Of a DNA stretch of 64,000 bases, positions 1-11,870 are shown in pieces (position 1 is the first letter of the stretch; every line of letters starts with the position of its first letter). The stretch lies in contig NC_052510.1 in assembly GCF_014356525.2 (NCBI RefSeq), positions 53,128,045-53,192,044 of the forward strand, read 5' to 3'. A program made the position numbers and the translations under genes. This DNA comes from Nilaparvata lugens. Its lineage: Eukaryota > Arthropoda > Insecta > Hemiptera > Delphacidae. The notes under the pieces were generated by a model. The model saw only the letters and a list, made by a program, of their open reading frames with translations, was not told where the DNA came from and ran no database searches.

Positions 1-239
1 AACTTATAGTTCTTTCTTCCTTGTTCAGCACTTGTACTCCCCTACTGCTTTCTCTATCAACTCGATTCACAGACAGCCTGTCTCTGCCCTTTGTGGGGAG
101 TAACCTATAGGTGCGAGTAGTGGTACTCTAGAAACCTCGAATAGGTTAGAGCGGCCTTGACGCGCCACACAAAATGAGATTGACAAATTAGTTGTCGTGT
201 CGGCAGAAAGGAAAGGTGAGGCAGAGCAGAATGGCGGCT

Positions 240-1024
240 TCAGAAAGAAATGAATGAGTGGGTGTTGAAAAAGAGGCGAATAAGGAGGTGAAGATGGAGG
301 AGAAGGTGGAAGAGAGGAAGTGAGGGGTGGTGAGGGGGAGAGGAGAAGCTGGTGAAGCAGAAGAAGAAGGAGGTGGAGAAGCAGAATGAGAAGGAGGAGG
401 AGAAGGTAGTGGAGGAAGAGGAGGAAAAGGTGGAAGAGGTGGTGAAGGAGGAATAGGAAGAGGAGGTGGAGGAGGAGAAGGTGGAAGAGAGGAAGTGAGG
501 GGTGGTGAGGGGTGAGAGGAGAAGCTGGTGAAGCAGAAGAAGGAGGAGGTGGAGAAGCAGAATGAGAAGGAGGACGAGAAGGTGGAGGAGAAGGAGTAGG
601 AGGAGAAGGAGAAGAAGAAGGAGAAGGAGAAATAGTAGAAGAAGAAGAATAAGAAGTAGAAGAAGGAGAAGAAAAGGAAGAAGAAGAAGAAAAAGAAAAA
701 TGAGAAGAAGAAGAAAGAGAAGTAGCAGAAGAAGATGAATCATTAGAAGATGGAGAAGGAGAAGGAGTAGGAGAAGTAGAAAAAGAAGGAGAATGAGCAG
801 GAAAAGAAGGAGAAGGTGAAGGAGAAGGAGTAGGAGATGGAGAAGAAGAAGGAAAAGGAGGAGTAGAAAAAGAAGGAGAAGAGAAGAAGAAGAAGAAGAA
901 GAAGAAGAAGAAGAAGAAGAAAAAGAAGAAGAAGAAGAAGAAGAAGAAGAAAAAAGGAAGAAGAAGAAGAAGAATATGAAGAAGAAGAAGAAGAAGAAGA
1001 AGAAGAAGAAGAAGAAGAAGAAGA
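240..1024. repeat. Purine-rich compound microsatellite
   Basis: About 785 bases of almost pure A and G on the + strand. It grades from degenerate GGA/GAA units with internal near-duplicates (around 295-345 and 475-525) to nearly perfect GAA at 880-1024. The long open frames across it on the minus strand encode only Ser/Pro/Leu/Phe low-complexity peptide and are not genes. Confidence 0.93.
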
Positions 1025-1099
1025 ATATGAAGAAGGATGAATTTTAGAATTTTAGTTTCTAAAGGAGTAGGTGGTAAAAGATGAGAATAATAGAAGGAA

Positions 1100-1522
1100 A
1101 ACAATATTAGGCACTGTACTGGCGGCTGTATATTTCAAAACCAAATACTGTAATGGAATAGCAGAGGTCAAGCATTGCTAGGGGTGTCTCACTGTCTTTC
1201 AACGATGCTGAATGAAATCATCACTTCATGCCTGATGATAGAGCCACAGCATCACAACTAATAATAAGGTACAAGTATTTCAAAACCTGTTGTTTAAACA
1301 ATATTCCATGGTTATATTGTTTTCAGTATTTTCCACCATTAGTGCAGGCAATAAATACAGAATTGATATAAACTTAATAAAGTGAGTAAAATTTAATATA
1401 GAATCACGTTAAGTTTGTCAACTTGTGCAAGCCAGAGATTAAAGCATGTTACATTCTATACTCCCTGGTGCTAGCAAGTGTGTAACGAGTAAGAAGATCT
1501 TCTCTATGATACACAAAAAGCC
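1100..1522. other. No recognisable feature
   Basis: AT-rich sequence between the purine tract and the next element. I see no coding frame, RNA gene or obvious repeat. Confidence 0.5.
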
Positions 1523-2521
1523 AAGGGTCTCTTCACACTATTAGTGAGGTCCACGTTATAATGGCAGTGAAGAAAGATAGGGGAACAACGTTTTTAACAA
1601 CGAGTTTTTAAGCTTACTAAACTTTTTTTGCCAGACTGCACAGAAAGCAGCTGTTTTCCAGTCCCTGAAAGACGTTGTTTGCAGACGACTCTCGAATGAC
1701 GTCAGAACAGGTTTCTTTCTGGCTAAGGCCGGAAAGAGTACCCTTTCCGACCGCTAACATGGAACTAAGAAAGGTGAAAGAGAAATGGTCTTTACCATAC
1801 CTGTAGTGTGGCGAAAAATATCGTACGCGACTCTCTCAGAAAGGCGTTTACAGTATTCGGATAACATATTCCCGGGCTCGGCAAGCCTCGCCTGGGAAAC
1901 TATCCTCATACCGTAAACACTAACTTTCTGTGCTTGTAGCATAATATACTATTTTTGAACATGTAATAGTTGTTATCTGAAATTTTGGATTGATATTGTA
2001 AGTTGTTAATAATGCATTGTTTTTTTTTTGGTCAATAACAAATTATTCGAACGTTGCCGATCGTCTGTCTTGTCAATTCCTTCTATAGACGGTAGCTGAC
2101 ACATTGATGTTATTATATTAACTGTTAATTCACGTTTAAAATAATAAATTATATTTTATTAAGCAAGAAATTATATTATTCAACAATTTTATAATGAATT
2201 CACATATTTAGATGAAATACTTTGTTAATTAATTATTAATTCTACATTGTTGAAAGACGATCTGGCAACAGAGCAAAGCGAGGAAGAGATAGCGCTATCC
2301 GCTTTGTTGAATGGAAGAGGAGGATAGCAATACCATTGCTAATCAAACACTGCCATTATAACGAGGACCTCACTATAGCTATGCCGAAATACGTCCTATC
2401 TGCCATGTTAAGTCCAAGCTACGAATGTGAACGGAACAGATTCGTAGCTTGGATTTAACATTGTATTGGGAGACAGGACGTATTTCAGCGCAGCGTAACG
2501 TAGCTGTGTGAAGAGACCCTT
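1523..2521. mobile_element. Non-autonomous DNA element with nested inverted repeats
   Basis: Perfect 16-bp terminal inverted repeats AAGGGTCTCTTCACAC (1523-1538) and GTGTGAAGAGACCCTT (2506-2521) bound a 999-bp segment. A second inverted pair lies inside (1542-1569 with 2348-2375, sharing TAGTGAGGTCC and CACTGCCATTATAAC). Between the right inner and right outer repeat sits a palindrome (about 2382-2490) centred on TCCAAGCTACGAAT and ATTCGTAGCTTGGA. No transposase frame is visible. No clear target duplication was found, so the superfamily is unassigned. Confidence 0.75.
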
Positions 2522-2734
2522 TAACTTATGTATTTCGTTTGCTTTCCTAGGATGTCGAAAATATCAAAAACCAGTACAAATTTCCAGCTGGAGACTCTGG
2601 TGTTTATTGGGATTAATCTCAAAACTACCTCAGTTCAAGCTTCAAATACAAAATTCATTCATTTCTTGTGTTCCACTCCCTAGTTTCATATGTAAATACA
2701 TTGGAAGTTGCATTTGTTCAAATGCTAATGAATG

Positions 2735-2810
2735 AATAATTATTATTAAACGAAAATTATCATTTACAGCATCCAATTGGGATTTTCGTTTAATAATTAT
2801 TATTATTCCT
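2735..2810. mobile_element. Short fold-back element (ATTATTAAACGAAAAT family)
   Basis: A compact inverted repeat: AATAATTATTATTAAACGAA at the left is mirrored by TTCGTTTAATAATTATTATT at the right, around a short centre. The same terminal sequence occurs at 33438-33565 and 63181-63470, so this looks like a deleted member of that family. Confidence 0.65.
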
Positions 2811-2876
2811 AGTTTCCGATTGAAATGTTTCAAATCCTATTGACTAGTTCGGCTAAGGACTAGCGAGAATGTTCTA

Positions 2877-3160
2877 TTTATTTATTGATTTATACATTGA
2901 TACATAGGTTACAATATCATTCTCAACTATGAATGATTGGGAAAGGAACAACAGGCTTAAAGCCCAAAACTGTAAAATTCCGCAAATTTATATAGAAATT
3001 GTCCAAAAACAGGTTATGTTTACACTTCACGATTTTTGTCCAATTTTTCCGGAGCGTTTCAGAATACTGTATTCCTTAATAATGTCTCCGATCGACAAGT
3101 TTTCAGTGTTTTTGTATGCATTTAATTTGATTTTACTTGAAAATCTCGACCAAAATTGAT
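2877..3160 (-). repeat. LINE 3' tail remnant, minus strand
   Basis: Read on the minus strand this ends in AT-rich (TAAATAAA-like) tail sequence. It carries the AGGCTTAAAGCCCAAAACTG core seen again at 17278-17925, 38905-38990 and 42368-42525. The right half of the usual stem-loop is lost here. It is a dispersed repeat with no coding capacity. Confidence 0.65.
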
Positions 3161-3399
3161 CAAGTTCGTTACACAAACTCAGCAGAGGGAGTTAGAAAGG
3201 TTTTTCAAAATCCTCGAACTACACCAGAGGTCGCATTCTTATAACCTGTCGCTGTTTGTTGTGTGTCCAAGCACCATGAGGCTGAAAAATTCAACTGACT
3301 AGCATACTGGTTGCTATTGTGTTCTCAATACTATAAACTCTAATATAATAGAAATAAAAATATAAATCTGAATACCCTTTTATTATTTCAAATAATATT

Positions 3400-3975
3400 A
3401 CTAGGTAGTCCTGTGCTCCGCAAGGGTCTGATAAAAAACTTGACAAACTCAAACTTGACTACTGAGATCTTGAATTTAGAATAGAATCGGTAAATCATCC
3501 TCGGTAAATTTAGAATTAATATGCAAAATTTCAAGTTAATGAGTCCAGTACTTCAGACGTGATGATGCGTCATTCCTGAATTTCCTGCCCAAGGAAGGCA
3601 AAATCTATTTCAAATACAATCAATAAAACTACTAGGTTTGAGAAGATAACAAATTTCGGGAGTGCGTCAGCCACTAAAGGTGGCACTCAATAAAGGTCCT
3701 ATACCTTGTGAAAGTGACCACGGCTTGTTCATAAGCTGTTTTCATAAATTATTGTCTGACATTAGTTATTGTTTTCATTTGATGATCTCTTCTGTGATAA
3801 AACATTTATATCGATTTATTCAAAAACGTGTTTCAATATACGGTAACTAATTTTACACTTATTTTAAACGGCAGACCTTTAGTGAGTGACATACACCCCA
3901 AATTTCAAGTCTAGTTTGGTGTGCGTGTATAAGTACAATGTCGTACGTGTATAAGCCAATTCTTTACTTTATTAT
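3400..3975. repeat. Dispersed repeat (GTGCTCCGCAAGGGTC family)
   Basis: Contains GTGCTCCGCAAGGGTCT, the AAATTTCAAGTTAAT block, CAGACGTGATGATGCGTCA and, after an interruption at about 3600-3940, the terminal GTACGTGTATAAGCCA block. The same ordered blocks occur uninterrupted at 34618-34850 and 43165-43380. This copy therefore appears split by an insertion. Confidence 0.65.
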
Positions 3976-4430
3976 ACATAGATTATATATGAACTAGTAG
4001 TTCTGTGAACAGTAGACCTCACGCAGTATTCTCATCCACAAGTACCTGATTGAAACTAGACCTTATGGAAATACAGCAATAGACTGGCTTCTCCACAAAT
4101 CTGTGTAATCACTTGTCAGCTGATTTATATGATGAATAATTCTATAGTCTGATTTTTACTCTAATATTGGCGTATGAAGAAGGCTCCTTTTTTCCTCTTA
4201 TATTATCCTTGAAATGCAAAATTTCCAAAAACCTTGTATATACGTCGACGCGCAATTAAAAAAGGAACATACCTGTCAAATTTCATGAAAATCTATTACC
4301 GCGTTTCGCCGTAAATGCGCAACATATGAACATTAAAATATTTCAACATTCAAACATTAAGAGAAATGCCAAACCGTCGACTTGAATCTTAGACCTCACT
4401 TCGCTCGGTCAATTATAAAGTAAATATATT
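3976..4430. repeat. Dispersed repeat (GTCGACGCGCAATT family)
   Basis: Includes AACTAGTAGTTCTGTGAACAG, a block around CCTTGTATATACGTCGACGC, CGTTTCGCCGTAAATGCGCA and ACCTCACTTCGCTCGGTCAA. Part of it is found inverted at 47930-48060, and the GTTCACAGAACTACTAGT block recurs in the tandem unit at 48195-48690. It has no coding potential. Confidence 0.6.
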
Positions 4431-5067
4431 TGTTACAAACGATATATATTTGTCAATAAACCAATATTGGAATGTTGACGCCCCCTCCCTTTTCGTAATA
4501 AATTATTCAATGTGATTGTATTAGAAGATGCAATCATGTGCGATGCATTTTGGAAGGCTGGTTGAACAAGGTCTGCCAACAGCCAACCATATCAAGCCCC
4601 AATCTATATTGAAACAATCCATCAAGCAGACATAATAGCGGCCTAAGCACGAGTGTCAGACGAAGGTTATAAACTTAAATCACTTATCAAGTAGTGGCAT
4701 AGTAGTAGTAGCCTGGTGAATGTGGAGATTGTTTCATAAGAGCAATGATCTCAGCTCTATTCCCATTCTATTAGCATCAAGACAGCGCACAGCGCAGGCG
4801 CCCAAAGGCATTCAGGCTCGTTTTATTTACATTTTATCGTTAATAGACTGGCGGCATTTAACACATTAGTTTTCGGTAGTTGCCGGCTTTGATAAGTGCC
4901 GCCTTTTAACTTTGAAATCTAACCGCAACTGTCCTTGTATTGGTAACAACAGAGAAATGATTTTTGAAAAATCTGAATAATTGATTGAAATTATTTACTC
5001 ATCTAATGAAATCAGGCTATTGCTAAAGATGCACGACAATAAGTGAAGATTATTGAAGTAAATTAAG
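4431..5067. promoter_or_regulatory. GC-richer unique stretch, possible promoter/5' UTR
   Basis: Around 4780-4925 the sequence is non-repetitive and richer in CpG (for example AGCGCACAGCGCAGGCGCCC) than its surroundings. It immediately precedes the ATG and strong splice donor at 5068-5124. No TATA box or initiator stands out. The regulatory reading is only an inference. Confidence 0.2.
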
Positions 5068-5124
5068 ATGAAAACAAACTACAATGATGAAATAACAGTG
5101 GCAAATTATAGACTCATGTTTCAG
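5068..5124 (+). CDS. Candidate orphan first exon of unknown gene
   Basis: An ATG opens 19 codons (MKTNYNDEITVANYRLMFQ) ending at a consensus splice donor CAG|GTGAGT. The exon ends in phase 0, so it cannot supply the one-base overhang needed by the aquaporin exon at 45921. It could be a first coding exon of an unrecognised gene, a 5' UTR exon, or chance. No partner exon is identifiable in the window. Confidence 0.22.
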
Positions 5125-6075
5125 GTGAGTTGGGACCTTCCCGCATGGGACTCCTCACCAACAAAAGCCATACGAATTTTCTTACTTTAGCCTTAATTTT
5201 ATTGATACTCTCAGTGGAAATTAGTAGGACATCGGCGTCCACTTAGTCCTTGCAAACCTTGGATCTTTATGGCCAATGTTTTTCATAACATTAGGAAGAT
5301 ACTGTTGCCGTTATCATGCTGATACTATCAGAAACTTTTATGCCCTATTTTTCGTTCTTTCTCTCATACAACTCTATCAATTAATCAAACAATTAGCCTC
5401 ACAGGCTATCTGGATTCTGTAAAATCTGGCAGCACTGTACTCCATAAGAGCAATGCTACAACCTAATAAGGTTTGCACAGACTATAGCCAGTGTTATTAT
5501 TATTCTGTTCAGATCAATATTCTTTTATTGATTATCATTCCTATTCTAAATCAGCTTTCTCAATTTACTTGTTTTGAATGAAGAATTTTCAATTTTAATT
5601 TGAATTAGAAGCAGGTACTGTATATGAAAATTAATTGACTTGAAATATGAAGCCAAAATTGATGAAACTACTGTGAAAATATTGCCCTCTCTTGTAGAGA
5701 AGAACTCAAGTGAACTAGAATTTCCAATCACTCTTTCAAATTGATCCTCGGGAAAAATGAAAACCAATCAGTAGTTTAATATCAGACACGGTAGCAAGAC
5801 ATTTATGAGCAAATTAGTAGACACCATCAGTCATAAATATCGATGAAATGAGAAGTTACTAACTCGCGAATAAATAATCTTCTCACTTGCAAACCTGTTA
5901 TGTCATACAGGCAGCAGGCATTGGCGCTGCGGTGAGATATTATACTTTATAGCCTACATATGACGACTATGACGACGAGTTTGCACTGATGAGATAGATA
6001 TTGCATTATGAGGTGACAGACAACTAATAGCATTACACAACTGCCGCACGTATCACATCGTAAATATCACTCTCT
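5125..6075. other. No recognisable feature
   Basis: AT-rich sequence with short unsupported open frames only. I see no repeat shared with the rest of the window. Confidence 0.45.
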
Positions 6076-6215
6076 AGAAAGCAGAGACAAAGAAGAAGAG
6101 GTTGAGGAGAAGAAGGATAAAGAAGAAGAAGATGGTGATGGAGAAAGGAGGAGAGAATGGGAAAAGGGAAGAAAAAGAAGATGGAGAAAGAAGAGAGAGG
6201 AAGAAGGAGAAGAAT
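6076..6215. repeat. Purine-rich microsatellite
   Basis: GAA/GGA-rich tract on the + strand, resembling the purine tracts at 240-1024 and in the 19.4-23.3 kb repeats. A second, weaker purine stretch with a preceding G run lies at about 6539-6660. Confidence 0.8.
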
Positions 6216-8135
6216 GAAGGCCGTACCCAGAAAAAAAATTCGGTGGAGAGGGGGGTTGTGATACAAGGCGGGTTCCGGAGGGCCCAATAAAACCTTTTAA
6301 AAATTGTCAAATAACCAGACCATTATGTTTTTATTGACAAAACGAAGCTTTGATGGGTTTGCCGCTTGTCTAAGATAGACAACACAAATGGACAAAATTG
6401 TGATGTGTGTAACGTACTTTTTACTAGAAATTGTTTTTGATTTTGAACTCTTCTTTACCTATGAAAATAATTAAATAATAGCCTACTTGAGATTTTTAGT
6501 TCCTATGTACATGAAAATTTTTATTTTTGGGAAAATTTCGGGGGGGGGTCCAACCCCTGTGACCCACCCCCTTGATACGGCCTGGAGAAGAATGATGGGG
6601 AGGGGAGAAAGAAGAAGAAAAGGAGAGAGAAAATGGAGAGGAATTAATGTGAAGGATGAGTTAGTGAAGGGAAAAATTCACTTATGAGGGTGGGAACATG
6701 GTGGAACGGAAAATGCAGCTCCAAGTAAGTCATTGCGAGTGTTGAGTTATTTGTGCAACTAGTGCGCAAAGTGAAAGAAACAGGCGAGGGCGGAATGGTT
6801 TCTTGAGTGCAGCAGAGGAACTTTGCGCACGTATTTCACATTAAGTTTTTCCTACAGTTACCATTGAATATGAAAAGTGGGTAATTATGGGTAAAATTGC
6901 CTGAAATCCATCAAATGTAAATCTGTGTAATTTTATTATTAATAAATAAAATAGAATGTAGTATGTGTGTTTGAATGGCGAGGCGGCTGTGTGCTGTGGC
7001 TGTTATTCACTGTTGTCCACCCCTTCAAGATTCTTATAACGTGCACCACCACACTATACCACAGTTACCAACTTAATTTTGATTTTGCTTCACTGGTGCT
7101 CCATATAACCTACTAACTATTTTGCGTTGCCATTTTGCAAATCTGGAGTGCAGGAAAAATTTTTCCCGCACTAGAGCGGAAAAGTGATTCTTTGAGTTCT
7201 GTAATCAGTGCAGCAATGGCCACTTTCAACGTAACTGTAGGAAAATAATTACTGTATGTGAGTACTGTATTTAAATGAGTAAAAACATATGTTTTATATA
7301 GTAGCACTATGTGCGTCACTCCATTACTTTTACCACTCTGAATCTTACCTTCAACGCTCCACCATCTTTCCACCTTTTTGTCCTCTCAACATGAGCGACG
7401 AACATCAGGGGTGATGAAAAGTATGACTCCAGAGACGATAATTGAGAGTGTGATACAAAATAGATGTAGTAAGACAATGGTTGAGAAGGGCGAAGAAGGT
7501 AACAAAGCAAGAACGAAACGAACGAAACTGAAAAATCACAGTATCAAAACTAATGAATGAGAGCCGAGAGAAAAATAGAGGCAGAGGAAGAAAAATAAAA
7601 CTGTGATGAAGAAGGAAAACTGATGACGGCTATGGTCCACATATTTGCGAATTTGCAACATATGAGTGACTGGGCAAAGTGCTAATAAAAACCAGAACAT
7701 TTGTACCGCTTCGTTCCGCTTCATGACCGTGATATTTATTTGTGTTGATTGGAGATGATTTATAATCTGTTATCGAGAATGTCACAGCCGATAAAAACAT
7801 TCGAATAAACACCACATTATATTATCAGGAGCAAGTGAAGGTGAACGACTCGTGTTACTTATTAATCGAATGGCGGCCTGCCTACGTCCGAATTAATGTG
7901 CACGATAATCAGAGGCGACTTGTAGCACAGAGAAGCTTATGCTATAGTTTATCTAGTATGGTTGTAGTTTCATTGATGGTAATGTTATTATCAAGTAAAG
8001 TTTAGAAGAGTTTACAAGAAAAGCTTACTTTCCTCCAGTTTTTTATTGTGAAGTATGAACTTTACATAATATAGTTTACAAGTAAGCCACCTGTAACTCT
8101 GTTTAGTAATAGTTTATGGTTGAATTTGTACTTTA
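6216..8135. other. No recognisable gene
   Basis: Mixed AT-rich sequence with a G(9) run near 6540 and a weak purine stretch at 6585-6650. Open frames here are short and resemble nothing I know. Confidence 0.4.
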
Positions 8136-8239
8136 TTGAGATCGCAAAAATTTTGCTTCAAAGTTCACTTGCCTCTAGTTTTTTACTTGTTTATTGTCCT
8201 CCTCCACCTACTTCAAGTAGTTCAACTAATGCTTATTAA

Positions 8240-8328
8240 TATCTCTCCTACTTTTTCCTCTTCTTCTTGTTCTTCCTCTTCTTCTTCTTGTTCTTGTTCT
8301 TCTTGTTGTTGCTGTTCTTCTTCTTCTT

Positions 8329-8359
<31 letters not shown>

Positions 8360-8600
8360 TTCTTCTTCTTCTTCTTCTTCTTCTTCTTCTTCTTCTTCTT
8401 CTTCTTCTTCTTCTTCTTCTTCTCCTTCTTCTCCTTTCCCTTTCTCTCTCTTTCTCCTCTTCATTCTCCACTTCCTTCTCCTCTGCAATCCACATCCTCC
8501 AAATCCTTCTCTTAAAACTTTATTTCCGCCTCATCCTCCTTCTCCTCCCATTACCCTTTCTCCAAAATTCCGTCTCTCTCTCCTTCTCTTCATCCCCCAA
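8240..8600. repeat. TTC microsatellite in a pyrimidine-rich tract
   Basis: TTC/TTG units from 8240 become nearly pure TTC at about 8310-8425 and degrade into a CT-rich tract to 8600. At 8478-8500 the minus strand reads GGAGGATGTGGATTG, the same flank that borders the purine tracts at 19403, 21625 and 23048. The Ser- or Phe-rich frames are low-complexity artefacts. Confidence 0.9.
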
Positions 8601-8845
8601 TTCCCCCTCCGTTCCGTTCTTATTTTTCTTTGAAGTCAGATTTCTATTGATATTGGTATTCATGGAGGAATCTCTATGATACCACTATGATAGTTAATTG
8701 GAGAGATATTTCAAAATTTTGGCACTTAAAACGAGAAAACTAACGGAAACCTGGAGCTAGGAATGTTGTGTTAAAATAAGCTCTGATAGTTCATGCTGAC
8801 TCCAGTCCCACTAGTTGGCTATTTTTCTAGCTATATCACCTAACA

Positions 8846-9153
8846 GAGCTATACCATATAGAAAAGACAGGTCAAGGAGATATCCCATGGTATAGATAGT
8901 TCATATTCCATATTTCATGCCGATTTTTGTTGACTGAGACCGATTACTGTCGACTACTGTCTGTTATTACTGTTTTGGCGGCCGGGTGAGGGTGTAAGAA
9001 CGGCAGAGTATGAGAGACTACCAGCATCACATAGCTTCACGAAAAAGAACTTGAAGGACTATCAGCTTGATTAAAATTGAAAATTGGTACATGAATGCCC
9101 TATACCATGGGAAATCTTCTTGTACTATCTTTTCTCTTTTGCTATACAGTTCT
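8846..9153. mobile_element. Imperfect fold-back element (MITE-like)
   Basis: The left arm (8846-8906) contains AGAAAAGA and TCCCATGGTATAG. The right arm (9086-9153) carries the mirror CTATACCATGGGA and TCTTTTCT. The arms are diverged and enclose a GC-richer centre with GGCGGCCGGGTGAGGG. No coding frame is present. Confidence 0.5.
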
Positions 9154-9299
9154 CACAATCTCACTCACAGTACACAGATATGAATTGAGTTGTAGGGAAT
9201 AGATTCTACAAAAGTTCCATCTCGAAAAAGGACTTGAACATAATCGTAACGTAGTGTCCTCAGATAATATAGAATACATTCTATTCTCATCTAACATAT

Positions 9300-9440
9300 A
9301 TTTGTGAGCTAAATAGCTCACACATACATTACAACATGCTTTCTTAAATTCTAAACTCTCTGAGTGTCATCAATCACTCATTGAACTGGACAGTGAAAAT
9401 TATAAATTTTTGTAGTTCTGTGTTGTTGATGGAACATCAA
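9300..9440. repeat. Repeat flanking the LINE, related copy also on its 3' side
   Basis: Blocks such as CTCACACATACATTACAACA and AAACTCTCTGAGTGTC recur with about 10-15 percent divergence at 11950-12120 and again at about 13410-13560. The LINE therefore sits between two members of the same older repeat. Confidence 0.6.
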
Positions 9441-9444
9441 GAAT

Positions 9445-11870
9445 TGTTAATCGTTTGAACAAAACTTTCAACCCATATTGAAAATGCAACTATCAAAATA
9501 AAGACATCACACAGAAATAAACCACTAAAGAACTGGATCACCATCGGACTAATAAGAGCTATTCAAACCAGAAATAAAATGCACAAAAAACTACAGAAGC
9601 AACCACATAATAACGAAATGAAACAATGCTACACTCGCTATAGAAACGTCCTAAACAAATTACTGAAAGAAACCAAGATTAGGTATTACAGAAATAAATT
9701 GGAGCAAAGTAGAGGTAACTCCAGGAAGACATGGAATACCATAAATGAAATACTTGATGTAGAAAAGAAAAATTCAAAGACTGATATTGATCCTGAAATT
9801 TTAAATAAACATTTTTCGTCTATCGGGAGAGTACTCGCAGAAGAACTGAATAAAGAAAATAAAAACATCCCTCCTCCAACTAGTCAAAATTCCCGTTTTT
9901 CACGAATAGGTTCCCAAATTCCTTTTTCCTTTTCCGACAAATGAGGAGAAATTATCAAAACAATTAAAGACCTCAAATCCAGCTCAGCACCAGGAATTAA
10001 TAACATGAATAATAGCTGTCTAAAATCATTGCCCACTAATTGCTAAACTTTAAAAATTATAATTAATAAATGCTTTGAAGAAGGTTTCTTTCCGGAGGAG
10101 TTCAAGGTGGCTAAAGTCATACCTTTACATAAATCGGGAGATGTTGACGATCCCAATAACTACCGCCCAATAAGCTTGCTAAGTGGATTTTCAAAGATCA
10201 TGGAAAAGCTTATTAAAAAGCGGCTAGTACAATACATGGTTGTGAGTAAGGTGATTCCCTAACCAGTTTGGATTTCAAGAAGGAAAAACACAGAAGACGC
10301 TATTTCGTTATTAGTAAAAACTTTAACTGAAAATTTTAGTAATAATAAAAAATCTATTGCAATTTTTATTGACTTGAAAAAAGCATTCGATACTGTCCCA
10401 CACACCAAACTGTTGGAAAAGCTCAATAGAATTGGAATTCGAGGTTTGCCCTTGAAACTTTTTACAAGCTACCTTGAAGGTCGCTCTCAAATATTATCAA
10501 TTGAAAATAAATCCAGTACTGAAAATCTTTTAGATTACGGCTTACCGCAGGGGACTGTACTCTCACCAATTTTATTCATACTATACATTAATGACCTCCT
10601 GAATCTCGACTTGCAAAATGGTCAAACAATCTCATTTGCCGACGACACCACTTTAGTTTTTTCGGGTGATAACTGGGAGAGTACTAAAATATCAGCTGAG
10701 AAGGGTATTTCCAGGGTCAAGAACTGGCTTGACTATCATACCCTGACTCTGAATCATAAAAAATCTTCATTCATGACCTTCACACCAAATGCTGCTACTC
10801 AACCTGTAAACCGAATAAACTTGAAAATTCATAATATCAAATGTAATAAAATAGGTTTGAATGATTGTGACTGTCCTAAACTAGAGGACTCTAAAACCGT
10901 TAAATACCTGGGAATAATTGTGACCGTCATCTGAGATGGGATTCCCAGATCCAATCTCTATGTCACAAGGTCAAGTATCTAACAAATAAATTTTACAAAA
11001 TGAGCCAGTTGAAAATGCAACAAATTACTAGAATGGCCTACTTTGCTTACGCACAATCTGTGTTGCAATATGGAATTAGGGTATGGGGGGGTGCTGCTGA
11101 ATGTCATATAAACAAGATCTTCAATGTTCAAAAACATATAATAAAAGTGGCACTAAGCAAACCAAGGCTGTATCCTACTAGAGTTCTCTTCCAGGAATCT
11201 AACATACTTACAATCAAACAACTCTACTTGAAAAATTTAATTCATATTTATTAAAAAACAAAAATCTTTTCAATATCCGAATTACTCCATATAACACGCG
11301 CCAAACTTACAGGAGATCTGACTTACCTGAAACTAATCTAACAGTATGTAGAATGCAATTTCCGTATAGATGTGACAAACTAGTAAATATTATACCACAA
11401 GACTTCATATCAGACAATCAAAATTTCTATAAGAGAAAAGAAATCTTATCATGGATCAAAACATCACCTGACGTTTTCAGTAATCAAAGGCAGTAGCTTA
11501 TAACAAATTCTAAATTTACGTTTCTCCACTCACCTCTTCTCATCACCAGTTGACTTGTGCATTCACTGTGCTTCTTCTCTTTCTCAGGTCTTCCCTCTTA
11601 TATTGTAAAAAAAAAAAAACTGTTCTTCATTTCACTCTGTATTTCAAATTTATTTTACCATTAGGCTATTCTTAGTCATTTATTATATTCTATTTATAAA
11701 TATTTTTTCTTTTCTACGTTTCTCAATCTTTATATTCTCTTACTCATGCTCGCGAACAGACGAAAGTCTTGCGAGCTACACATTCTTTTGTACTCTTTAT
11801 TTATTTTGTATTTTTGTGTATTTAAACTATGTAAAATGTGCAAAGAATGAATAAATTGAATTGAATTGAA
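9445..11870 (+). mobile_element. 5'-truncated non-LTR retrotransposon (CR1/Jockey-superfamily-like)
   Basis: Contains the end of the linker before the reverse transcriptase, the RT domain, a C-terminal region and a 3' UTR. The 3' UTR holds a stem-loop at 11748-11776 and a tail of AATTGAATTGAATTGAA at 11853-11870. There is no endonuclease domain, so the copy is 5' truncated. Several one-base frame breaks and stops make it inactive as read. Its 3' half is duplicated at 12181-13331. Confidence 0.9.
9472..11494 (+). pseudogene. LINE ORF2 remnant: reverse transcriptase, broken frame
   Basis: In consecutive frames one reads a basic linker (KPLKNWITIGLIRAIQTRNK), then RT motifs: NNYRPISLLSGFSKIMEKLI, motif A IDLKKAFDTVPHTKL near 10370-10415, motif B LPQGTVLSPILFILYINDL near 10540-10600, and catalytic motif C FADDTTL near 10637-10657. 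The C-terminal region follows, with YGIRVWGGAAE and ending DVFSNQRQ at 11494. Stops or shifts occur near 9942, 10043, 10260 and 10920. At 10920 the duplicate at 12380 carries one extra T that restores the frame. At least some breaks may thus be sequencing or assembly indels rather than real mutations. Confidence 0.9.

Noticed and set aside
67..1104. Long minus-strand open frame of 345 codons
   Set aside because: It is a translation of the purine tract (Leu/Phe/Ser/Pro runs) with no domain. Open frames are expected in long GAA repeats.
1754..1942. Minus-strand 62-codon frame inside the 1-kb element as a transposase piece
   Set aside because: Too short and without catalytic or DNA-binding motifs; composition alone explains it.
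8136..8633. Ser-rich + frame and Arg-rich - frame
   Set aside because: Both come from the TTC microsatellite; no start context or conserved sequence.
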